From assembly GCF_900105155.1 (NCBI RefSeq), contig NZ_LT629762.1, positions 1,488,001-1,552,000 of the forward strand: a stretch of DNA of 64,000 bases, given 5' to 3'. Source of the DNA: Pseudomonas prosekii. Lineage in GTDB: Bacteria > Pseudomonadota > Gammaproteobacteria > Pseudomonadales > Pseudomonadaceae. Positions within the stretch are counted from its first letter, which is position 1, and every line of letters begins with the position of its first letter. Both the position numbers and the translations under genes were made by a program. Positions 14,386 through 23,028 of the stretch are shown here, in pieces. The notes below the pieces were generated by a model. That model was not told the origin of the DNA. It did no database searches and saw only the letters and a program-made list of their open reading frames with translations.

Positions 14386-14541
14386 TTGTGGGAGCAAGGC
14401 TTGCCCGCGATGGCGTTATCACTGACGCCAAAAGCTTCGCGAGCAAGCTTTGCTCCCACAGGATCAATGCAGGAGCGAGGCTTGCCCGCGAAGAGGCCCT
14501 TGAAGCCGCCAAAAGCTTCGCGGGCAAGCCTCGCTCCTACA
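14386..14541. repeat. Two REPIN-type inverted repeats
   Basis: Two head-to-head pairs of the REP sequence GTGGGAGCAAGGCTTGCCCGCGA and relatives lie between dapD and csdA. Each pair can form a long hairpin. This fills most of the 250-bp gap; nothing else is seen there. Confidence 0.85.
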
Positions 14542-14603
14542 AGATCAAGGTCACGGGCAAGGTCAGGCGTTCCCCCAGCCCATGTTCAACAGGGCCCGAT
14601 TGC

Positions 14604-15809
14604 ATGATGATTCCGTCTCCCTGGCGCGCCGATTTCCCGGCCATCGCCGCGCTGCAACGGCAAGACCAGACCTATCTGGACAACGCCGCCACCACGCAAA
14701 AACCTCACGCCCTGCTGGATGCCCTGGCGCATTACTACGCCAACGGCGCGGCCAACGTGCATCGGGCGCAACACCTGCCCGGCGCCCACGCCACCCAGGC
14801 GTTCGAGGACAGCCGCAGCAAAGTCGCGCAATGGCTCAATACGGGCGATTGCGGGCAGATCATCTTCACCCACGGCGCCACCAGCGCGCTGAACCTCCTG
14901 GCCTATGGCCTGGAACACTTATTCAATCCAGGCGATGAAATTGTCATCAGCGCTCTGGAGCATCACGCCAACCTGCTGCCGTGGCAGCAACTGGCGCTGC
15001 GTCGCGAGCTGAAACTGGTGGTTTTGCCACTGGACGCCGACGGCGTGATCGACCTCGCCGCCGCCGCGCAATTGATCGGCCCGCGCACCCGATTACTGGC
15101 GGTCAGTCAGCTGTCGAATGTGCTCGGCGTCTGGCAACCGCTGCCCGAGTTGCTGGCCATGGCCAAGGCGCACAACGCGCTGACCGTGGTCGATGGCGCG
15201 CAAGGCGTGGTCCACGGCCGGCATGACGTGCAGGCGCTTGGTTGCGACTTCTACGTGTTTTCCAGTCACAAACTCTACGGTCCCGATGGCCTCGGCGTGT
15301 TGTTCGGCCGTCACGCGGCGCTGGAGCAACTGCGTCCGTGGCAATTCGGCGGCGAAATGGTGCTCGACGCCAATTACCACGACGCGCGATTCCGCCCGGC
15401 GCCGCTGGGTTTCGAGGCCGGTACGCCGCCGATTGCCAGCGTGATTGGTCTGGGGGCGACTCTGGATTACCTCGCCGGGCTGGATCAGCACGCGGTGTCA
15501 GCCCACGAAGCCGCGCTGCATGCCTATTTGCTCAAAGGTCTCGAGGCGCGCAATGGCATTCGGCTGCTGGGCAAACCGCAGCTCGCGTTGGCCAGTTTTG
15601 TCGTCGAGGGTGTGCATAACTCGGATCTGGCGCATTTGCTGACTGAACAGGGCATCGCCGTGCGCGCCGGCCATCACTGCGCCATGCCGTTGCTCAAAAG
15701 CTTCGAACTGGCCGGGGCGATCCGGGTTTCGCTGGCGCTGTACAACGATTCGGAGGATCTGGAGCGCTTCTTTGAAGCGCTAGACCAGGCGCTGGAGTTG
15801 CTGCGATGA
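14604..15809 (+). CDS. csdA: Cysteine desulfurase, CsdA/SufS type
   Basis: A 401-residue PLP enzyme that takes sulfur from cysteine as a persulfide. The PLP lysine is at residue 223 (SSHKLYGPDG) and the persulfide cysteine at 359 (RAGHHCAMP), as in the SufS/CsdA group II class. A longer upstream frame would run through REP elements, so the tandem ATGs at 14604/14607 are chosen. The SufE-like gene overlaps its stop (ATGA), and TcdA is encoded next on the opposite strand, matching the CsdA-CsdE-CsdL sulfur-transfer group of E. coli. Confidence 0.94.
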   Translation: MMIPSPWRADFPAIAALQRQDQTYLDNAATTQKPHALLDALAHYYANGAANVHRAQHLPGAHATQAFEDSRSKVAQWLNTGDCGQIIFTHGATSALNLLAYGLEHLFNPGDEIVISALEHHANLLPWQQLALRRELKLVVLPLDADGVIDLAAAAQLIGPRTRLLAVSQLSNVLGVWQPLPELLAMAKAHNALTVVDGAQGVVHGRHDVQALGCDFYVFSSHKLYGPDGLGVLFGRHAALEQLRPWQFGGEMVLDANYHDARFRPAPLGFEAGTPPIASVIGLGATLDYLAGLDQHAVSAHEAALHAYLLKGLEARNGIRLLGKPQLALASFVVEGVHNSDLAHLLTEQGIAVRAGHHCAMPLLKSFELAGAIRVSLALYNDSEDLERFFEALDQALELLR

Positions 15810-16210
15810 ATTTGCCTGACGACGCCGCCGTCGCCCTCGAAACCTTTCACAACGCCGCGAGTTGGGAGCAACGCGCACGCTTGCTGATGCAGTGGGGCGA
15901 GCGCCTGCCGGCGTTGAGTGATGAGGATAAAGTCGACGCCAACCGCGTGCATGGCTGTGAAAGCCAAGTGTGGCTGGTCGGTGCGTTGCGCGATGGCCAT
16001 TGGCAGTTCGCCGCGAGCAGCGATGCGCGATTGATTCGCGGGTTGGTCGCGTTGCTGCTGGCGCGGGTCAACGGGTTGTCGGCGGATGAGCTGCGCCAGG
16101 TGGATTTGCCGCAGTGGTTTAACCAGCTTGGACTGAGCAGACAGCTATCCCCATCGCGCAGTAATGGCCTCAATGCCGTGTTACAGCGAATGAATGAGTT
16201 GGCTGGTTAA
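15806..16210 (+). CDS. csdE: SufE-like sulfur acceptor
   Basis: A 134-residue SufE-family protein. The acceptor cysteine is residue 51 in RVHGCESQVWL, the family signature. It accepts the persulfide from CsdA and passes it on. It is translationally coupled to csdA through ATGA. It is slightly shorter than E. coli CsdE but has the full fold. A REPIN follows the stop. Confidence 0.92.
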   Translation: MNLPDDAAVALETFHNAASWEQRARLLMQWGERLPALSDEDKVDANRVHGCESQVWLVGALRDGHWQFAASSDARLIRGLVALLLARVNGLSADELRQVDLPQWFNQLGLSRQLSPSRSNGLNAVLQRMNELAG

Positions 16211-16214
16211 TCTC

Positions 16215-16280
16215 CATCGCGAGCAAGCTCGCTCCCACCTTGGAATGCGTTCCCCTGTGGGAGCGAGCTTGCTCGCGATG
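16215..16280. repeat. REPIN-type inverted repeat
   Basis: CATCGCGAGCAAGCTCGCTCCCA and its near-exact reverse complement enclose a 17-base loop. It separates the convergent csdE and tcdA genes and may act as their terminator. Confidence 0.85.
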
Positions 16281-16299
16281 AGGCCATCAGCCACACCGC

Positions 16300-17112
16300 T
16301 CAAACCCCAGGTTTAACCCGATCCGCCGGTCGCCGCACGCCCGCGACGATCTTATCCACAGCCTTGGTCGCCGCGACCATGCCGAACGTCGCCGTCACCA
16401 TCATCACCGCGCCAAACCCGCCAGCGCAGTCGAGCTTGACGCCGTCGCCGACAAAACTCTTCTGCAAGCAAATGCTCCCGTCCGGTTTCGGATAGCGCAG
16501 TTGCTCGGTGGAAAACACGCACGGCACGCTGTAATGGCGGGTCACGGTGCGCGAGAAGTTGTAGTCGCGGCGCAGGGTCGAGCGCACTTTCGAGGCCAGC
16601 GGGTCATTGAACGTGCGGTTCAAGTCGCAGACCTGAATCAGCGTCGGGTCAATCTGCCCGCCCGCGCCGCCGGTGGTGATGATCTGGATCTTGCGGCGCT
16701 TGCACCAGGCAATCAGCGCAGCCTTGGCATTCACGCTGTCGATGCAGTCGATCACGCAATCGATATTCGGCGTGATGTACTCGGCCATGGTCTCGCGCGT
16801 CACAAAATCCGCCACCGCGTGCACCGTGCAATCCGGGTTGATCCCGCGCAGACGCTCGGCCATCACCTCGACCTTGGGTTTGCCGACGGTGCTGTCCAGC
16901 GCGTGCAACTGGCGGTTGGCGTTGCTCACGCAAACGTCATCGAGGTCGAACAGCGATATCTCGCCGACGCCACAACGCGCCACGGCTTCCGCCGCCCAGG
17001 AACCGACGCCACCGACGCCGACAATCGCCACATGGGCCGCGCGCAAACGCTCCAGGCCTTCAATGCCATACAACCGAGCGATGCCGGCAAACCGCGGATC
17101 TTCTGTACTCAT
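16300..17112 (-). CDS. tcdA: tRNA threonylcarbamoyladenosine dehydratase
   Basis: A 270-residue ThiF/E1-like enzyme that cyclises t6A37 in tRNA to ct6A using ATP; E. coli TcdA is also named CsdL and uses CsdA-CsdE. The nucleotide-binding motif VAIVGVGGVGSWAAEALARCGVG-type region is near residues 29-51, followed by DLDDVCVSNANRQLHA, the ATP-contacting segment of the family. The downstream part contains CDLNRTFNDPLASKVRSTLRR, typical of TcdA. The start at 17112 is chosen because GGGGT lies 8 bases before it; an ATG six bases upstream is too close. It converges on csdE. Confidence 0.93.
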   Translation of the reverse strand: MSTEDPRFAGIARLYGIEGLERLRAAHVAIVGVGGVGSWAAEAVARCGVGEISLFDLDDVCVSNANRQLHALDSTVGKPKVEVMAERLRGINPDCTVHAVADFVTRETMAEYITPNIDCVIDCIDSVNAKAALIAWCKRRKIQIITTGGAGGQIDPTLIQVCDLNRTFNDPLASKVRSTLRRDYNFSRTVTRHYSVPCVFSTEQLRYPKPDGSICLQKSFVGDGVKLDCAGGFGAVMMVTATFGMVAATKAVDKIVAGVRRPADRVKPGV

Positions 17113-17330
17113 GACCATTACCCCAAAAACCGGCGCGCATTATAGGGCTACGCGGCCACAAGTTCTAAGCGACAAGCGACAAGTGTAAGAACTTATGTGA
17201 AACCGGATTGCCAAATGTGAGGCTTTTCGCTATCGCCTGTACGGTAAGCGGAAGCACGGTGTAGGATGCGCGCCCCTTGGCAACCGCCGACCGTTCCTTC
17301 GTTCCACAGCCTCTGGAACCTGAAAAAGCT

Positions 17331-19922
17331 ATGTCATCGCGTAAATTTGGACTCAACCTGGTTGTGGTGCTCGCCATCGCCGCTTTGTTTACCGGCTTCT
17401 GGGCGCTGATCAATCGCCCGGTCACCGCCCCCAACTGGCCTGAACAAATCTCCGGTTTTTCTTACTCGCCGTTTCAACAAGGCCAGTACCCGCAGAGAGA
17501 CCAGTACCCGTCCGACGACGAAATGCGTCGCGACCTGGAGATCATGAGCAAGCTGACGGACAACATCCGTACTTACTCGGTCGACGGCAGCCTGCAAGAC
17601 ATCCCGAAACTTGCCGAAGAGTTCGGCTTGCGCGTGACGCTGGGGATCTGGATCAGCCCGGATCAGGAGCGCAACGAACGCGAAATCCTCCGCGCCATCG
17701 AACTGGCCAACACCTCGCGCAGCGTGGTTCGCGTGGTGGTCGGCAACGAGGCAATCTTCCGTAAGGAAATTACCGCCGCCGAGCTCAGCGTGATCCTCGA
17801 CCGCGTGCGCGCGGCGGTGAAAGTGCCGGTGACCACGTCCGAGCAATGGCACGTCTGGGAAGAACACCCGGAACTGGCCAAGCACGTCGACCTGATCGCC
17901 GCGCACGTTCTGCCGTACTGGGAATTTGTCCCGGTGGACAAGGCCGGTCAATTCGTTCTCGACCGCGCCCGCGACCTGAAAAAGATGTTCCCGAAAAAAC
18001 CGCTGCTGCTGTCGGAGGTTGGCTGGCCGAGCAACGGCCGCATGCGCGGCGGCACCGATGCAAGCCCCGCCGATCAGGCGATTTACCTGCGCACATTGGT
18101 CAACAAGCTCAACCGCCAAGGCTTCAACTACTTCGTGATCGAAGCGTTTGACCAGCCGTGGAAGGCCAGCGACGAAGGCTCGGTGGGCGCGTATTGGGGC
18201 GTGTTCAACGCCGCGCGCCAGCAGAAATTCAACTTCGAAGGCCCGGTCGTGGCGATCCCGCAATGGCGCGTGCTGGCCATCGGCTCGGCGGTGTTGGCGC
18301 TGCTGTCGCTGACCTTGCTGATGATTGACGGCTCGGCCCTGCGCCAACGTGGCCGCACGTTCCTGACGTTTATTGCGTTTTTGTGCGGTTCGGTTCTGGT
18401 GTGGATCGGCTACGACTACAGCCAGCAATACAGCACCTGGTTCAGCCTGACCGTGGGGTTCCTCCTCGCGCTCGGTGCGCTCGGGGTGTTTATCGTGTTG
18501 CTGACCGAGGCGCATGAATTGGCCGAAGCGGTCTGGACCCACAAGCGCCGGCGAGAATTCCTGCCGGTCGTAGGGGATTCGGACTACCGCCCGAAAGTCT
18601 CGATTCACGTACCGTGCTACAACGAACCGCCGGAGATGGTCAAACAGACCCTCAATGCCCTGGCCAACCTCGACTATCCGGACTTCGAAGTCCTGATCAT
18701 CGACAACAACACCAAGGACCCAGCCGTCTGGGAACCGGTGCGCGATTACTGCGCAACCCTCGGCCCGCGCTTCAAGTTTTTCCACGTCGCGCCGCTGGCC
18801 GGCTTCAAGGGTGGCGCGCTGAACTACCTGATTCCGCACACCGCCAAGGACGCCGAAGTGATTGCGGTGATCGACTCCGATTACTGCGTCGAGCCGAACT
18901 GGCTGAAGCACATGGTGCCGCACTTCGCCGATCCGAAAATCGCCGTGGTGCAGTCGCCGCAGGATTATCGCGACCAGAACGAAAGCACTTTCAAGAAGCT
19001 CTGCTACGCCGAATACAAAGGTTTCTTCCACATTGGCATGGTCACCCGCAACGACCGTGACGCGATCATCCAGCACGGCACCATGACCATGACTCGGCGC
19101 TCGGTGCTCGAGGAACTCGGCTGGGCCGACTGGTGCATCTGTGAAGACGCCGAGTTGGGTTTGCGCGTGTTCGAGAAAGGTTTGTCGGCGGCGTACTACC
19201 ACACCAGCTACGGCAAAGGCCTGATGCCGGATACGTTTATCGACTTCAAGAAACAGCGTTTCCGCTGGGCCTATGGCGCGATTCAGATCATCAAACGGCA
19301 CACCGCCAGCCTGCTGCGCGGCAAGGGCACCGAGCTGACCCGTGGCCAGCGTTACCACTTCCTTGCGGGCTGGTTGCCGTGGGTCGCGGACGGCATGAAT
19401 ATCTTCTTCACCGTCGGCGCGCTGTTGTGGTCGGCGGCGATGATCATAGTGCCGCAACGGGTCGATCCGCCGTTGTTGATTTTCGCGATCCCGCCACTGG
19501 CGCTGTTTGTGTTCAAGGTGGGCAAGATCATCTTCCTCTACCGCCGTGCGGTCGGGGTCAACCTGAAGGATGCATTCTGCGCGGCGCTGGCCGGGCTGGC
19601 GTTGTCGCACACCATCGCCAAAGCGGTGCTGTACGGTTTCTTCACTACCAGCATTCCGTTCTTCCGCACCCCGAAAAACGCCGACAATCACGGCTTCTGG
19701 GTGGCAATTTCGGAAGCGCGCGAAGAGGTGTTCATCATGATGCTGCTGTGGGGCGCGGCGCTGGGGATCTTCCTGGTCAACGGCCTGCCGAGCAACGACA
19801 TGCGCTTCTGGGTGATCATGCTGCTGGTGCAATCGCTGCCGTACCTGGCGGCGCTGATCATGGCGTTCCTGTCTTCGCTGCCAAAACCAGCGACGGAGCC
19901 TGCGCCGGTGCCGGCCGTCTAA
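17331..19922 (+). CDS. ndvB: Membrane beta-glucan synthase, GH17 plus GT2 (NdvB-like)
   Basis: An 863-residue inner-membrane protein that probably builds a periplasmic glucan. A first span (about residues 7-26) is followed by a GH17-like domain with candidate catalytic Glu140 (VVVGNEAIF) and Glu229 (LLLSEVGWPS). Several spans follow (about 320-400), then a cytoplasmic GT2 domain starting PKVSIHVPCYNEPP near 421, with Asp515-Ser-Asp517, Asp606 (CEDAELG) and the QRFRW motif at 642-646, then further spans. P. aeruginosa ndvB (before dapE and rlmA) has the same architecture and neighbours; it makes cyclic glucans linked to biofilm tolerance. A terminator follows at 19941. Confidence 0.88.
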   Translation: MSSRKFGLNLVVVLAIAALFTGFWALINRPVTAPNWPEQISGFSYSPFQQGQYPQRDQYPSDDEMRRDLEIMSKLTDNIRTYSVDGSLQDIPKLAEEFGLRVTLGIWISPDQERNEREILRAIELANTSRSVVRVVVGNEAIFRKEITAAELSVILDRVRAAVKVPVTTSEQWHVWEEHPELAKHVDLIAAHVLPYWEFVPVDKAGQFVLDRARDLKKMFPKKPLLLSEVGWPSNGRMRGGTDASPADQAIYLRTLVNKLNRQGFNYFVIEAFDQPWKASDEGSVGAYWGVFNAARQQKFNFEGPVVAIPQWRVLAIGSAVLALLSLTLLMIDGSALRQRGRTFLTFIAFLCGSVLVWIGYDYSQQYSTWFSLTVGFLLALGALGVFIVLLTEAHELAEAVWTHKRRREFLPVVGDSDYRPKVSIHVPCYNEPPEMVKQTLNALANLDYPDFEVLIIDNNTKDPAVWEPVRDYCATLGPRFKFFHVAPLAGFKGGALNYLIPHTAKDAEVIAVIDSDYCVEPNWLKHMVPHFADPKIAVVQSPQDYRDQNESTFKKLCYAEYKGFFHIGMVTRNDRDAIIQHGTMTMTRRSVLEELGWADWCICEDAELGLRVFEKGLSAAYYHTSYGKGLMPDTFIDFKKQRFRWAYGAIQIIKRHTASLLRGKGTELTRGQRYHFLAGWLPWVADGMNIFFTVGALLWSAAMIIVPQRVDPPLLIFAIPPLALFVFKVGKIIFLYRRAVGVNLKDAFCAALAGLALSHTIAKAVLYGFFTTSIPFFRTPKNADNHGFWVAISEAREEVFIMMLLWGAALGIFLVNGLPSNDMRFWVIMLLVQSLPYLAALIMAFLSSLPKPATEPAPVPAV

Positions 19923-19940
19923 ATCAGTCCGGATGCACTA

Positions 19941-19965
19941 AACGGCGGCCAATGGCCGCCGTTTT
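19941..19965 (+). terminator. Intrinsic terminator after ndvB
   Basis: AACGGCGGCC and GGCCGCCGTT form a perfect 10-bp stem with loop AAT, followed by TTTGCTTT. Confidence 0.85.
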
Positions 19966-20006
19966 GCTTTAAGATAACCGCCATTTTGCGCGCCCCAGCA
20001 CCAATT

Positions 20007-20099
20007 CCTGTGGGAGCAAAGCTTGCTCGCGATTGACGCGACTCGGTGTAGCAGAAAGACCGCATCATCGTTCATCGCGAGCAAGCTTTGCTCCTACAC
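20007..20099. repeat. REPIN-type inverted repeat
   Basis: CCTGTGGGAGCAAAGCTTGCTCGCGA and its inverted copy (CATCGCGAGCAAGCTTTGCTCC) are about 40 bp apart, between ndvB and dapE. Confidence 0.85.
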
Positions 20100-20120
20100 A
20101 CTAAGCTTCCGGAGTTTTCC

Positions 20121-21272
20121 ATGACGGCCCACGCCGACCTTTCGCCGACCCTTCAACTCGCCATCGACCTGATCCGCCGTCCGTCCGTGACGCCGGTCGA
20201 CGCCGATTGCCAGAAGCAGATGATGCAGCGCCTGGGCGATGCCGGTTTCCAACTCGAGCCAATGCGCATCGAGGATGTGGATAACTTCTGGGCCACCCAC
20301 GGCAAACACGACGGCCCGGTGCTGTGCTTCGCCGGTCACACCGACGTGGTCCCGACCGGCCCGGTGACGGCGTGGCAGATCGACCCGTTCAACGCGCTGA
20401 TCGACGAACACGGCATGCTCTGCGGGCGTGGCGCAGCGGACATGAAAGGCAGCTTGGCGTCGATGACCGTGGCCGCCGAGCGCTTCGTCGCCGACTACCC
20501 GGACCACAAGGGCAAAGTGGCTTTCCTGATCACCAGCGATGAAGAAGGCCCGGCGCACCACGGCACCAAAGCCGTGATCGAACGCCTCGCCGCGCGCAAG
20601 GAACGTCTGGACTGGTGCATCGTCGGCGAACCGTCGAGCACTACGCTGGTCGGCGACGTGGTCAAGAATGGCCGTCGCGGCTCGCTCGGCGCCAAGCTCA
20701 CCGTGCGCGGGATCCAGGGCCACGTGGCCTATCCGCACCTGGCGAAAAACCCGATCCACCTCGCCGCCCCGGCGCTGGCCGAACTGGCCGCCGAGCATTG
20801 GGACCACGGCAACGACTTCTTCCCGCCGACCAGTTTCCAGATCTCCAACGTCAACTCCGGCACCGGCGCGACCAACGTGATTCCGGGTGACCTGGTGGCG
20901 GTGTTCAACTTCCGTTTCTCCACCGAATCCACCGTCGAAGGCCTGCAGAAACGCGTCGCCGACATTCTCGACAAACATGGCCTCGACTGGCACGTCGATT
21001 GGGCGCTGTCGGGCCTGCCGTTCCTCACCGAGCCGGGCGCATTGCTCGACGCAGTGGCATCGAGCATCAAGGACATCACCGGGCGCGAGACCAAGGCCTC
21101 TACCAGTGGTGGCACCTCCGACGGACGCTTCATTGCGACCATGGGCACGCAAGTGGTTGAGCTGGGGCCGGTCAACGCGACCATTCACCAGGTCAACGAA
21201 CGCGTCCTCGCCGCAGACCTCGATGTGCTGACCGAAATCTATTATCAGACCCTGATCAAGTTGCTCGCCTGA
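20121..21272 (+). CDS. dapE: Succinyl-diaminopimelate desuccinylase
   Basis: A 383-residue M20 di-zinc hydrolase that removes succinate from N-succinyl-L,L-diaminopimelate in lysine and peptidoglycan precursor synthesis. Metal ligands and catalytic residues are visible: His73 and Asp75 ([10 protein letters not shown]), Asp107 (ADMKG), Glu141-Glu142 (SDEEGPA), and the SGGTSDGRF segment near the end. The start at 20121 has GGAG 9 bases upstream. The stop overlaps the next gene by one base (TGATG), coupling it to rlmA, as in P. aeruginosa. Confidence 0.96.
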   Translation: MTAHADLSPTLQLAIDLIRRPSVTPVDADCQKQMMQRLGDAGFQLEPMRIEDVDNFWATHGKHDGPVLCFAGHTDVVPTGPVTAWQIDPFNALIDEHGMLCGRGAADMKGSLASMTVAAERFVADYPDHKGKVAFLITSDEEGPAHHGTKAVIERLAARKERLDWCIVGEPSSTTLVGDVVKNGRRGSLGAKLTVRGIQGHVAYPHLAKNPIHLAAPALAELAAEHWDHGNDFFPPTSFQISNVNSGTGATNVIPGDLVAVFNFRFSTESTVEGLQKRVADILDKHGLDWHVDWALSGLPFLTEPGALLDAVASSIKDITGRETKASTSGGTSDGRFIATMGTQVVELGPVNATIHQVNERVLAADLDVLTEIYYQTLIKLLA

Positions 21273-22081
21273 TGCTCGCCTGCCCAATCTGCAGCGAACC
21301 GCTGAACGCGGTGGACAATGGCGTGGCCTGCCCCGCCGGGCACCGTTTCGACCGCGCGCGCCAAGGTTATCTGAACCTGTTGCCGGTGCAGCACAAGAAC
21401 AGCCGTGACCCTGGGGATAACCTGGCAATGGTCGAGGCCCGTCGCGACTTCTTGAACGCCGGCCATTACGCGCCGGTGGCCAAGCGTCTGGCCGAGCTGG
21501 CCGGGCGATACGCGCCGCAGCGCTGGCTCGACATCGGTTGTGGCGAAGGTTATTACACCGCGCAAATCGCCGAAGCCTTGCCCGATGCTGACGGCTACGC
21601 GCTGGACATTTCTCGCGAAGCGGTCAAACGCGCCTGCAAACGCAACCCGCACCTGAACTGGTTGATCGCCAGCATGGCGCGCGTGCCGTTGGCGTCCGGC
21701 AGCTGCCAGTTTCTGGCGAGCGTGTTCAGTCCGCTGGACTGGGAAGAGGCCAAGCGCCTGCTCAGTACCGGCGGCGGCTTGATGAAAGTCGGGCCGACCA
21801 GCGGCCATCTGATGGAATTGCGCGAAAGCCTGTACGACGAGGTGCGTGAATACACCGACGACAAGCATTTGGCTCTGGTGCCGGAAGGCATGGCGCTGGC
21901 GCACAGCGAAACCCTGACATTCAAACTGACGCTGGAAAAGGGCCAGGATCGCGCCAATCTGCTAGCAATGACGCCCCACGGCTGGCGCGCCAGTGCCGAA
22001 CGCCGCGCGGCCGTGATCGAGCAGGTCGAGCCGTTCGAAGTCACCGTTTCGATGCGCTACGATTACTTCGTACTTCAATAA
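21272..22081 (+). CDS. rlmA: 23S rRNA (guanine745-N1)-methyltransferase
   Basis: A 269-residue SAM-dependent methyltransferase for G745 of 23S rRNA. The N-terminal zinc site uses Cys4, Cys7, Cys20 and His24 (CPIC, then CPAGH). The SAM motif WLDIGCGEGYYT lies near residues 85-96. The remaining Rossmann strands and the C-terminal LLAMTPHGWRAS, typical of RlmA/RrmA, are present. It is coupled to dapE. A homologue sits in the same place in P. aeruginosa. Confidence 0.93.
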   Translation: MLACPICSEPLNAVDNGVACPAGHRFDRARQGYLNLLPVQHKNSRDPGDNLAMVEARRDFLNAGHYAPVAKRLAELAGRYAPQRWLDIGCGEGYYTAQIAEALPDADGYALDISREAVKRACKRNPHLNWLIASMARVPLASGSCQFLASVFSPLDWEEAKRLLSTGGGLMKVGPTSGHLMELRESLYDEVREYTDDKHLALVPEGMALAHSETLTFKLTLEKGQDRANLLAMTPHGWRASAERRAAVIEQVEPFEVTVSMRYDYFVLQ

Positions 22082-22156
22082 TTTTTGGTCTTGAGCAACA
22101 GCTTGAGGCCGGCTAAATCCGCGAATGGATTTTTCAAGACCGCAGTGAGGACATCC

Positions 22157-22534
22157 ATGCGCCAACCCGATATCGAGATTTACCTGAAAGACGCCGACGT
22201 CGACTATAAAGCCGTCGCTGATTGGCTCAGCGCCGCGCTCGGCCCGTGCAGTGAGTGGGTCAAAAAAGGCCAGACTTACAAGTGCAGCGCCGGCAACGTG
22301 CCCGTGACCTGGCTGCCGAAAGCCGTGGGCAAGTGGAACAGCCTGTACCTGGAAAGCGACCAGACGCCGTGGGACGACGACATCGCCTGCGCCCGCGCCG
22401 CTTTCGCCGCACTGAACGTCGAAGTGCGTTGCGCGCCGGGCACGTGGGTCGAGGAAGAAGGTGAAGAGACCGCCGATCGCTGGATGCGCATCAGCGCCGA
22501 TGGCGAAGAAGAGATCACCTGGAAGACCGCGTAA
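22157..22534 (+). CDS. Conserved Pseudomonas protein of unknown function
   Basis: A 125-residue acidic protein (DIEIYLKDADVDYKAVADWLSAALGPCSEW then VPVTWLPKAVGKWNSLYLESDQTPWDDDIACARAAF). It has no signal peptide or membrane span and no catalytic motif that I can identify. The start at 22157 follows GAGGAC by 6 bases; a longer in-frame option starting at 22085 is not supported by a ribosome site. Position between rlmA and the cold-shock gene is shared with P. aeruginosa. Confidence 0.75.
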   Translation: MRQPDIEIYLKDADVDYKAVADWLSAALGPCSEWVKKGQTYKCSAGNVPVTWLPKAVGKWNSLYLESDQTPWDDDIACARAAFAALNVEVRCAPGTWVEEEGEETADRWMRISADGEEEITWKTA

Positions 22535-22552
22535 AACAAGCAACACCAAAAA

Positions 22553-22629
22553 CCTGTAGGAGCAAGGCTTGCCCGCGAAGCTTTTAGCGCCAGTGATGAC
22601 GCCTTCTCGGGCAAGCCTCGCTCCTACGG
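22553..22629. repeat. REPIN-type inverted repeat
   Basis: CCTGTAGGAGCAAGGCTTGCCCGCGA and the inverted copy CGGGCAAGCCTCGCTCCTACGG flank a 25-base loop, between two convergent genes. Confidence 0.85.
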
Positions 22630-22653
22630 GTCATGCGTGATCCGGGGATCGGG

Positions 22654-22863
22654 TTACAGACCTATAACATCCTCAGCCTGCAAACCCTTCTCGCCGGTCA
22701 CCACGGCGTATTCAACCTGCTGACCTTCGGCCAGCGAACGGTGCCCTTCGCCGCGAATCGCGCGGTAATGCACGAACACGTCCACCCCGTCCTCGCGCTG
22801 AATAAAGCCGTAACCCTTGGCGTCGTTGAACCACTTCACACTGCCGGTTTCGCGCGTTGCCAT
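22654..22863 (-). CDS. Cold-shock domain protein, CspA family
   Basis: A 69-residue single-domain RNA chaperone. The RNA-binding motifs RNP1 (KGYGFI) and RNP2 (VFVHY) are intact, after the standard [11 protein letters not shown] opening. It would bind single-stranded RNA and melt structure. A long AT-rich leader lies upstream on the minus strand. The family has several paralogues per Pseudomonas genome and I cannot tell whether this one is cold-induced. Confidence 0.93.
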   Translation of the reverse strand: MATRETGSVKWFNDAKGYGFIQREDGVDVFVHYRAIRGEGHRSLAEGQQVEYAVVTGEKGLQAEDVIGL

Positions 22864-23028
22864 GTGTCTTTACCTCTTTGTTTTTATTTTGAGCGGTCGA
22901 GTATATGACAGCCGCGAAAATGCTCAACTACAGAATGGTTGTGTGCTTTTTTGCCGATTTTCGGCGAATACGGCACACTGTCCGCCCCCGAGCAAACGCT
23001 CGGTTTCACTCACTCACGCAGAAGCCGT

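Noticed and set aside
14388..14603. N-terminal extension of csdA through the REP region
   Set aside because: The 72 extra residues would be encoded by REP repeats and do not belong to the family; the start at 14604 is used.
17334..19832. 832-codon minus-strand frame opposite ndvB
   Set aside because: It is the complement of a strongly coding gene with complete GH17 and GT2 motifs. Composition is His/Arg/Ala-rich shadow type.
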